This document shows, in pieces, positions 7,232 through 12,701 of a DNA stretch of 13,868 nucleotides. A program made the position numbers and the translations under genes. The number at the start of each line of letters is the position of its first letter. The stretch's first letter is position 1. The stretch comes from JBAXQQ01 sp037131695 (lineage in GTDB: Bacteria; Armatimonadota; Hebobacteria; CAIYQO01): assembly GCA_964638715.1 (NCBI GenBank), contig CAZWZF010000090.1, positions 1 to 13,868 of the forward strand, read 5' to 3'. The notes under the pieces were generated by a model. The model was given only the letters and a program-made list of their open reading frames with translations. It was not told the origin of the DNA and ran no database searches.

Positions 7232-8215
7232 TTAAAGCGAAGACTGAAGCGTTTCGGCTTCAGTCTCAGTATTTTCAGCAACTTCAGTCATCTCTTCAGT
7301 TTTCTTGTTTTTATCATTTTTAGAAACCGGACGGCCATATTTAAATGAGCAATCACCCGGCATTAATTCTAATAAGTGTGCTCGAGCCGACTTGAACTCG
7401 TCACCATTCATTTTTAGGCTGCTGATTAAAAAGACCCTAAAATCATATTTGGCGGAGGCAGGGTCATATTTACGTTTCTTGGTAGACGCGGCTTGAGTAT
7501 TGAGCGCCTTGGCAAAAAGCGCCATGCTAAACTGAATTGCGGCTTTCACCTTGCCAGCGTGAAGACTGCCGGCGTAGGCTCGAATTTCTAAAGCCCCTCT
7601 AAGGAAGTACGCATTCAAATTCAAAATCGCGTATCGGCTGCTGTCATAGCGTCGCGGGTTTGCATTATATTGACCATACCACTGGCGATTGAGTGTTTCG
7701 AACGTCTTCGGGGTAGAGCGGGTGATACGTTCGATAAAAGCGGGATTCATCGGTTTGCAGTAGCGCGCCATCCGCGCCGGTGTTACCCCAAGAGCGGCAT
7801 AAATCAGCTCTTCCTGTTTGTAGATTGTTTTGGCAAGGTTGGCCAGGGCTTTCGGGGTAACCTGAGGACTCGAAAGATGGATATGTATACCGCACCGTTC
7901 ATCGCATTTGCTTCCGATATGGCGCACCGCGCGGACCACCTGTTGGAGCAGCGGGATTTCATTGTAAGTGAGTATCGGGCTGACTATCTCCGCGCGCAGG
8001 TGGGCTGGTACGTTGGTTAAACTTCCATCCGATACTATCTGCCAGGTATTACCGCTGGCGTCTGTTACCTGGTAGGGGTCAAAGTTGCCGGTGTTACTGA
8101 TATGCATTACTTCACCACCGACTACGCTCTGGATCGCTTTTGCTACTTCAAGCCGACTGCGGCCCACCGTTTCGATTTCAATCCCGAAGCGGATTTCCTG
8201 TATTGTTACTGGCAT
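7232..8215 (-). CDS. Amidoligase (COOH-NH2 ligase family, Amidoligase_2)
   Basis: The 327-aa protein shows the landmarks of the glutamine-synthetase-like amidoligase fold: RFGIEIET (9-16, metal-binding Glu13/Glu15), SDGSL (62-66), RAEIVSPIL (74-82, Glu76) and CGIHIHLS (108-115, His111/His113). A later segment, LEIRAYAGSLHAGKV, supplies a positively charged nucleotide-contact region. Such enzymes form amide bonds between a carboxylate and an amine using ATP, and in some systems tag proteins with amino acids or make small peptides. The C-terminus (about 300-327) is a low-complexity Lys/Glu/Thr tail. It is the first gene of the leftward operon; GGAGG lies 6 nt before the ATG. The ATG itself is inside a 9-bp inverted repeat arm (8213-8221), which suggests translational or operator control of the whole operon. 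Confidence 0.85.
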   Translation of the reverse strand: MPVTIQEIRFGIEIETVGRSRLEVAKAIQSVVGGEVMHISNTGNFDPYQVTDASGNTWQIVSDGSLTNVPAHLRAEIVSPILTYNEIPLLQQVVRAVRHIGSKCDERCGIHIHLSSPQVTPKALANLAKTIYKQEELIYAALGVTPARMARYCKPMNPAFIERITRSTPKTFETLNRQWYGQYNANPRRYDSSRYAILNLNAYFLRGALEIRAYAGSLHAGKVKAAIQFSMALFAKALNTQAASTKKRKYDPASAKYDFRVFLISSLKMNGDEFKSARAHLLELMPGDCSFKYGRPVSKNDKNKKTEEMTEVAENTETEAETLQSSL

Positions 8216-8265
8216 TGGGTGCCTCCTTTTTTATACACGGATTTGTGTTTTTTTTACACCCAATG
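8213..8265 (-). promoter_or_regulatory. Inverted repeat covering the amidoligase start codon
   Basis: CATTGGGTG (8213-8221) and CACCCAATG (8257-8265) are perfect 9-bp inverted arms, 35 nt apart. One arm contains the amidoligase ATG, and the spacer contains its GGAGG. A smaller ACAC/GTGT stem lies inside. Folded in mRNA, this would hide the start codon; as DNA it could be an operator. Both readings are inference from the sequence. Confidence 0.55.
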
Positions 8266-8307
8266 AGTCACTCTTTTCACGAAACTTTGCAAGGGGTTTG
8301 CGGCTGA

Positions 8308-8336
8308 TTTATAAGATATTTTTGAAATAAAATAAA
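8308..8336 (-). promoter_or_regulatory. Weak candidate promoter for the leftward operon
   Basis: On the minus strand TTTATT (8336-8331) and TATAAA (8313-8308) are 17 bp apart. The -35 box is poor. A transcript would start near 8300 and include the start-codon inverted repeat (8265-8213) in its leader. The region is AT-rich, so chance matches are expected. Confidence 0.3.
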
Positions 8337-8575
8337 ACAACTTTTGTGTGGCTTCCGAATCAGGTATTTTGAAAATATTCAGCAAATATCTCCGGATTTA
8401 TGCCGCTTAATTCATGTATTGATTTATGTCACTTTTATGTCGTCAATTTTTTGGCAAAAAAGCTTGTTTTTCATCAGATTTTCAATTTTCAGTTTTCATC
8501 GACATTTTATATTAATGTATAATATTTTGTTTTGATTCAAAATTTGCCATAATTTCCTCTAAATTCAGTCTGCGA
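8337..8575. other. AT-rich gene-free segment
   Basis: Together with 8216-8336 and 8576-8831 this makes about 600 bp between divergent operons. This part is AT- and T-rich; its open frames give Phe/Ile-rich, low-complexity translations that do not look like proteins. At 8556-8570 CCTCTAAATTCAGTC resembles CCTCTCAAATCAGCC at 8678-8692, so a degenerate direct repeat flanks the long hairpin. Confidence 0.55.
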
Positions 8576-8674
8576 GGGGGGGGTATGCTACACCTTTTAC
8601 TTTTTTTCAAGTTTCCCCTATATATATATAAGGCAAAGTAGTGAAAAAAGTAAAAGGTGTAGCATACCCCCCCT
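8576..8674. repeat. Long perfect inverted repeat with G/C-run ends
   Basis: Positions 8577-8606 (seven G, then TATGCTACACCTTTTAC and six T) are perfectly complementary to 8644-8673, giving a 30-bp stem. With a one-base bulge the pairing extends inward into a 37-nt middle that contains an AT dinucleotide tract (CCTATATATATATAAGG) and can continue the stem imperfectly. It lies between divergent operons, where a plain terminator is not expected. It may be a small non-autonomous insertion, a structured RNA, a cruciform-forming regulatory site or a replication/recombination site. Confidence 0.85.
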
Positions 8675-8677
8675 GCT

Positions 8678-8736
8678 CCTCTCAAATCAGCCTCATTTTA
8701 TAAGCGACAACTTACGCTGCCACCTTCATTGAGAGG
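8678..8736. repeat. Nested inverted repeats, possible structured RNA
   Basis: CCTCTCAA (8678-8685) pairs with TTGAGAGG (8729-8736). Inside, AGCG (8703-8706) can pair with CGCT (8715-8718), and TAAG/CTTA offers an alternative. It starts 4 nt after the end of the long G/C-capped hairpin. The outer stem is clear; whether it is transcribed is unknown. Confidence 0.4.
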
Positions 8737-8831
8737 GAACGCCACTAAAAATCAGATGACATTTCAGCTACATTCATTTTTACCGCTGCTGTCCTGTTGT
8801 TGGAACAGATTTATAGGTATTTATTTTTAAT

Positions 8832-9086
8832 GTGTCTCTTTGTCAGGATTACATTTTGTTGCTTCCACCTCTTTACTGTGAGCTATTACTCTCTGCAATA
8901 ACATATCTCTCCATTCGGATGGGTATCTTTCGTATCGAGAATCTCCCGATGGGGTCAGGCGAATCAGCACATCTGTTTTTTGACCATTCAGCATGGATGT
9001 ATGATTATCCCGCGACTTGTGATCATGATGCGATTATTAAAATAGCTGATTGGTATTGCGAATCAATTAAGCATGCTGTTAAATAA
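8832..9086 (+). CDS. Doubtful small hypothetical protein
   Basis: An 84-codon frame starting at GTG, with no Shine-Dalgarno site. The first 30 residues are hydrophobic (DYILLLPPLYCELLLSAITY) and could be a membrane segment or non-coding translation. The rest, from Met30 (MGIFRIENLPMGSGESAHLF, then HSAWMYDYPATCDHDAIIKI and ADWYCESIKHAVK), looks more like a real soluble protein. Internal ATG codons at residues 30 and 40 are alternative starts but also lack good ribosome sites. It lies between the structured intergenic region and the recombinase module and ends 111 nt before the DUF2924 gene. No family recognised; it may be a remnant. Confidence 0.35.
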   Translation: MSLCQDYILLLPPLYCELLLSAITYLSIRMGIFRIENLPMGSGESAHLFFDHSAWMYDYPATCDHDAIIKIADWYCESIKHAVK

Positions 9087-9146
9087 AAATAAAAAGATAG
9101 GCGAATTGGACTTGACTTATTCACCGGTGGAAGTGACTACTATACG

Positions 9147-9164
9147 ACCTTCACACCAGAAGGT
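9147..9164. promoter_or_regulatory. Inverted repeat upstream of the recombinase module
   Basis: ACCTTC (9147-9152) and GAAGGT (9159-9164) form a perfect 6-bp dyad with a 6-nt spacer, 34 nt before the DUF2924 start. TTGACT (9112-9117) lies upstream, but no well-spaced -10 box is clear. The dyad is a plausible operator for the HTH protein encoded at the end of this module; GTTAAC overlaps its right edge, a word also present in the left terminal repeat. Confidence 0.35.
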
Positions 9165-9197
9165 TAACGCTTAAGAGAAAATGGAGGACAACGTATC

Positions 9198-9677
9198 ATG
9201 TCATCAGCTATTGCTGCCCAGGTACATGCATTGCAGTCATTGGGAACTGCCGAACTACGTCGGCGATATCGGGAACTATTTGGCGAGGACACCCCGTCAT
9301 ATAATCGCGATTACTTATTCAAGCGCATCGCCTGGCGCTTGCAGGAAAAGGCGCATGGTGGTTTGAGCCAACGAGCAACCCAGCGGTTAGAAACTTTGGT
9401 CGATGAATCGCTCATCCGCCAACGTCCACCGGCAGGATATAAATTGCCGGTGGAAACGGTTAATAGTTCCAAGGTTAAGAAATCTAAAAATGCCCCGCAT
9501 GTGGGGACAGTATTACGCCGGCAATACAAAGGAAAGGAAATTAAAGTAACTGTATTGGAGAATGGGGTGTTATATAATGGCGCACTCTATACATCGCTAA
9601 CTGCTGTTACTCAAGCTATTACCGGAACTCATACCAGTGGACGTTTATTCTTTGGTTTATCGAAGGTAGGTGCATAA
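9198..9677 (+). CDS. DUF2924 protein (recombinase-associated)
   Basis: A 159-aa protein with the DUF2924 layout. N-terminal helix SLGTAELRRRYRELFGEDTP (14-33), then RDYLFKRIAWRLQEKAHGGL (37-56) and a basic Lys-rich linker (about 90-97). The C-terminal beta-rich part has VGTVLRRQYKGKEIKVTVLE (102-121), YTSLTAVTQAITG and SGRLFFGL. Members are typically found just upstream of large serine recombinases, as here; the biochemical role is unknown, but DNA binding or recombinase accessory function is likely. GGAGG (9183-9187) precedes the ATG by 10 nt. The stop overlaps the recombinase ATG by one base (TAATG), indicating coupling. Confidence 0.88.
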   Translation: MSSAIAAQVHALQSLGTAELRRRYRELFGEDTPSYNRDYLFKRIAWRLQEKAHGGLSQRATQRLETLVDESLIRQRPPAGYKLPVETVNSSKVKKSKNAPHVGTVLRRQYKGKEIKVTVLENGVLYNGALYTSLTAVTQAITGTHTSGRLFFGLSKVGA

Positions 9678-11248
9678 TGGCAAAACAGGACATTCAACAA
9701 TTACGCTGTGCAGCTTATGTGCGGGTATCTACCGACGAACAGGCAACCGGCGATTACACATCTCTTGATGCCCAGCGTGAATCCTGCGAGGCATATATTA
9801 AAAGTCAGCAGCATGACGGATGGATATTATCACCTGCCCAATACTGTGACACTGCTACCGGTAAAAACACCAAGCGTCCAAGTCTGCAGCGTTTATTGAA
9901 TGATATACGCACCGGACTAGTTGATGTTATCGTGGTTTACAAGTTTGATAGACTCTCACGTTCAATGCTGGATTTCCTGCAGTTGATAAAAGAGTTTGAT
10001 GACCGGAAGGTTATCCTTGTATCCGTCTCCCAAAAGATTGATACCAGTGGACCAACCGGTCGTCTTTTCCTGCAGATACTTGCCGCCTTCGGTGAGTTTG
10101 AGCGGGAACTTATTGCAGGCAGAACCCGGGATAAGATGCAGGCGATGCGCAAACGCGGTACCTATATCGGCGGGATGATTCCGCTTGGTTATGACCTTGA
10201 CCCGCAGTCGAAGAAATTGGTAATCAATCCAGATGAAGCTATTATGGTAAAAGAGATATTCCGGCTCTATCTTGAACGTCAGGGTTTGGTTCGGGTGGTT
10301 GGCGAGGTAAATTCACGCGGGTGGCATACTAAGAAATGGGTGACCAAAGCAGGCAAGCTATACGGTGGAACTCCATTCAATAAGTTGTCACTACGAAGTT
10401 TGCTGACTAATTTGATATATGTCGGGAAAGTAAAAGTTGGGAGTGATGAATATGATGGTGAACATGAAGCAATTATAGACCGCACTACTTTTGATACCGC
10501 GCAGGAAATATTGAAAGGCAATGCCCGCAGCAGAGGAAATCATATTACTAATCGGCATCCGGAAGCTTTATTAAAGGGATTACTTCGTTGTGGCGATTGC
10601 GGAAAAGCGATGACTCATGTGCCGACGCGGAAACCGGATGGTACGACATACCGGTATTACCGTTGTATTACTGCCCAGAAACAAGGCGCTGCCAGTTGTC
10701 CGTCAGGTTCAAGTCTGCCGGCTAATGAAATTGAACAGTTTGTTGTTGACCGTTTGCGTTCAATAGCTGAAGATCCAGAGCAGGTTGACGCGATAGCGCG
10801 GGATGCGGCAGCACTGGCAACTACGCGTATTCATGATGTCCAGACGGATATCGCTACATGGGAAGTCCGGTCAGCAGAGTTGAGCAAAGAAATTAATACA
10901 TTGCAGAATCGGTTACCACAAGCATCAGCCGAATCGCGTGATTTAATATTTAATCATCTAAAAGTTATGGAAGAACAATTATGCCGCATAAATGAAAACG
11001 TGGAACGAAGTCGTGAAGAAGCAACAGGATTGCAGGCGCAACGATTAACGCCAAAAATCTTTAAATCCGCATTGAATTATTTTGACCCGGTATGGGAAGT
11101 TTTATATCCGCAGGAACGGTCACGGATTGTTCAGTTATTAATTGAGACTGTTGAATATACTGGTTCACGCAATAGTCTGAGTTTATCATTCCGTCCGAGT
11201 GGTGTGTTGCGTCTTGCGCATGAAATGGAGGAAGCTAACCATGCTTAA
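9677..11248 (+). CDS. Large serine recombinase / integrase
   Basis: The 523-aa protein has all three parts of a large serine recombinase. The catalytic resolvase domain (about 9-160) has the nucleophile Ser18 in AAYVRVSTDEQ and the conserved FDRLSRS (90-96). A recombinase domain (about 165-295) includes GYDLDPQ and LTNLIYVG. A zinc ribbon follows, with Cys305, Cys308, Cys330 and Cys341 (LRCGDCGKAM ... YRYYRC ... CPSG). Then comes a long coiled coil (about 365-440), the usual directionality/synapsis element. Such enzymes cut and rejoin short att sites by 180-degree subunit rotation, without target duplication, which agrees with the absence of one at this element's ends. It overlaps DUF2924 by 1 nt and the HTH gene by 8 nt. 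It is probably the mobility enzyme, although 244-bp inverted ends are not typical of the family. Confidence 0.95.
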   Translation: MAKQDIQQLRCAAYVRVSTDEQATGDYTSLDAQRESCEAYIKSQQHDGWILSPAQYCDTATGKNTKRPSLQRLLNDIRTGLVDVIVVYKFDRLSRSMLDFLQLIKEFDDRKVILVSVSQKIDTSGPTGRLFLQILAAFGEFERELIAGRTRDKMQAMRKRGTYIGGMIPLGYDLDPQSKKLVINPDEAIMVKEIFRLYLERQGLVRVVGEVNSRGWHTKKWVTKAGKLYGGTPFNKLSLRSLLTNLIYVGKVKVGSDEYDGEHEAIIDRTTFDTAQEILKGNARSRGNHITNRHPEALLKGLLRCGDCGKAMTHVPTRKPDGTTYRYYRCITAQKQGAASCPSGSSLPANEIEQFVVDRLRSIAEDPEQVDAIARDAAALATTRIHDVQTDIATWEVRSAELSKEINTLQNRLPQASAESRDLIFNHLKVMEEQLCRINENVERSREEATGLQAQRLTPKIFKSALNYFDPVWEVLYPQERSRIVQLLIETVEYTGSRNSLSLSFRPSGVLRLAHEMEEANHA

Positions 11249-11657
11249 TGTAAATGAGAATGCAACTGTTGTTCGCCGTGAATATACTGTTAGTTTTACG
11301 AAAGTGCAGCACGGGCAACGCAAGATAGAGGATGGGGATGTAAGTACCAGTCGTCCCCAACCTATCGGACGTGTGCCCCGTGTAGCGCGAATACTGGCAC
11401 TGGCGCATCACTTTGACCGGCTTATAGAACAAGGTGTCGTTAAGGATTACGCAGATATCGCCCGGCTCACCCAATTGAGTCGGGCACGGGTTGCTCAGAT
11501 AATGACATTGAAATTTTTGGCACCGAGTATTCAGGAAGAAATTGCCTGGCTGCCGAATAGTTTTGGGAAAGATAAGGTGCAGGAGAAAGCAGTGCGGAAG
11601 ATTGCTATGATTGCGGATTGGGATGAGCAAGTGAAATATTGGCAACGGTTTATGTAA
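11241..11657 (+). CDS. ParB/KorB-like HTH protein of the recombinase module
   Basis: A 138-aa protein. After a short basic N-terminus come PRVARILALAHHFDRLIEQG, then VVKDYADIARLTQLSRARVA, QIMTLKFLAPSIQEEI and a C-terminal helical part. The 'DYADIARLTQLSRARVAQIM' helix-turn-helix with 'LAPxIQEEI' after it is typical of small proteins encoded beside DUF2924 and serine recombinases, and resembles the HTH of ParB/KorB. The ATG at 11241 is chosen because GGAGG lies 9 nt upstream; the gene overlaps the recombinase stop by 8 nt. It likely binds element DNA, as a repressor of the module or as a recombination directionality factor. That role is inferred from position. Confidence 0.82.
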   Translation: MLNVNENATVVRREYTVSFTKVQHGQRKIEDGDVSTSRPQPIGRVPRVARILALAHHFDRLIEQGVVKDYADIARLTQLSRARVAQIMTLKFLAPSIQEEIAWLPNSFGKDKVQEKAVRKIAMIADWDEQVKYWQRFM

Positions 11658-11850
11658 GATGAATTATTACAAATGCTATATTTACATAAAACAAAGAAGC
11701 TCCCTATTAACAAGGAAGCCTCTTCTGCAAATTGCATGATAGATTAATATTATGTTATCTGCAATATAATGCTATCTGTTACAGACATATACTTCATTTT
11801 AATTTTAGGAATTACAACAAAAAAGAGAGTTTTTTAAGGAATTTTACCAT
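11658..11850. other. AT-rich spacer before the right terminal repeat
   Basis: No gene is seen. It holds a weak hairpin (11696-11725) just after the HTH gene. The rest is AT-rich with poly-A/T tracts, including AAAAAAGAGAGTTTTTT around 11819-11835. Confidence 0.6.
11696..11725 (+). terminator. Weak terminator-like hairpin after the recombinase module
   Basis: GCTCCCT (11699-11705) pairs with AGGAAGC (11713-11719) with one mismatch around a 7-nt loop; an outer AGAA/TTCT can extend it. There is no real T-run afterwards, so efficiency as an intrinsic terminator is doubtful. Confidence 0.3.
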
Positions 11851-12094
11851 ACGAGTATACCTCGAAATCCAAAAACCCGAACTTTAACCTGTTGATTAAC
11901 CGTCGTCTTGTTAACCAACCGGTATCCTCTCTCTGACAGGCAGAGATAAAAGGTCGGTAAAGAGATTTAAATTAGCAAAATGTCATCGATGGACTTCTCC
12001 ATTAAATACATTATATCTCATCTCTGAAAGAGATAATTGTGTGGATTTGAGAGTAGAATTGCTAAAAAAAACGCCATCGGAAAGGATCCGTGGC
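11851..12094 (-). repeat. Right terminal inverted repeat (244 bp)
   Basis: Reverse-complement copy of 231-474, gap-free, about 24 differences by hand count. The outermost 23 bases and the (G/A)GTTAA region differ most; the blocks around the T8 tract, CAATTCTACTCTCAAAT and GTTCGGGTTTTTG are identical. This copy carries three exact GGTTAA hexamers on its minus strand, against two plus one AGTTAA in the left copy. Confidence 0.92.
12064..12094 (-). terminator. Intrinsic-terminator-like hairpin at the right element end
   Basis: On the minus strand GCCACGG (12094-12088) pairs with CCGATGGC through a one-base bulge, followed by eight T (A8 at 12064-12071 on the plus strand). It mirrors the left end and would stop leftward transcription entering from the chromosome. 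The loop sequence differs from the left copy, but its length and the stem are kept. Confidence 0.6.
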
Positions 12095-12596
12095 TGGACG
12101 AAAGATCAGTGGGGGCATTATCACAAAGGTGACCGGCGATTCAAGCTGTCGACGGTCGCCGTGCGCCTGGAAGTGAGAGCCGGCAGTGCAAGTTGTGCAG
12201 TGGGTATTTTTCTAAGCTGCGGATTACCGAAGCTGGCAAGCTGGTGGGGCTGACCTACTGAGTCAGGCTCTATTGCATTGAAGCCCACTCGATGAAAAAG
12301 ATGCCATTGAGCGTAGAGCAGTATTGCTTATCACAATACCGATGTGCTTGTTCACATTCTGTTATTTCCGTAGCCGCCATTCAGTGCAGTAATACCGGTA
12401 TTATAGTTGTCGTGGAGTCCGATGCGATATCAGAAAGGGGTGACCGGCGCGATCTTTGCCCAGTAATGAGCTTATACACCGTTTTCTATCTCGTGTCCAG
12501 GATACATGCACGACGCCAACGCCACCCGCATATTGCTGCGACGACTGAATGGAGAAAAATTTGTTAAATAATTGTTTGGCATCCCTGAAAAAGCAA
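12095..12596. other. Chromosomal flank without a recognisable gene
   Basis: This lies outside the element. Open frames here are short and not protein-like. Features seen: a 6-bp stem CGGCGA/TCGCCG at 12134-12161, and a short repeated word GGTGACCGGCG near 12129 and 12438. A frame ending at about 12257 (QCKLCSGYFSKLRITEAGKL) could be the tail of a decayed gene, but nothing supports it further. Probably intergenic or degraded sequence. Confidence 0.5.
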
Positions 12597-12625
12597 TTGA
12601 CAAGGTCCGTAAGGGGTAGTAATAT
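12597..12625 (+). promoter_or_regulatory. Sigma-70-type promoter of the pilin-like gene
   Basis: TTGACA (12597-12602), exactly 17 bp, then TAATAT (12620-12625). The -35 is a full consensus match. The predicted leader of about 70 nt contains a further TATAAT (12673-12678) without a good -35, and ends with GGGGG 9 nt before the ATG. Confidence 0.6.
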
Positions 12626-12701
12626 AGATTAATACCGGTATCTGAATATCGTGTATCGGTACATTACATCCGTATAATATTAAAAAAGGGGGATTAATTA
12701 C

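Larger units (their letters stand above)
231..12094. mobile_element. Accessory element bounded by 244-bp inverted repeats
   Basis: The limits are the outer ends of two long inverted repeats (231-474 and 11851-12094). The cargo differs from the flanking pilin gene in base composition: the interior is AT-richer, with AT-rich spacers. It encodes a large serine recombinase with its DUF2924 and HTH partners, a Mor-like regulator and a six-gene operon with ligase, AAA+, Ku-like, amidotransferase and amidoligase proteins. The element lies between a tRNA-Asn gene and a chromosomal pilin-like gene. No DDE transposase and no target-site duplication are visible. It could be a serine-recombinase element, an element moved by an enzyme in trans, or a segment flanked by two copies of a dispersed 244-bp repeat. 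Confidence 0.75.

Noticed and set aside
8344..8535. Rightward frame rich in Phe and Ile
   Set aside because: It arises from T-rich DNA, has no ribosome site, and the hydrophobicity is explained by base composition.
221..12104. Target-site duplication at the element ends
   Set aside because: Bases next to the repeats (AACGC on the left, TGGAC on the right) do not match, nor do they after shifting the boundary by one or two bases.
12041..12253. Short rightward frame of about 70 codons across the right element end
   Set aside because: It begins inside the terminal repeat and runs out into the flank, has no ribosome site, and its translation is not protein-like.
12292..12567. Rightward frame of 91 codons upstream of the pilin gene
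   Set aside because: Cys/Ser-rich, irregular translation without a recognisable pattern and with weak initiation signals; likely chance.
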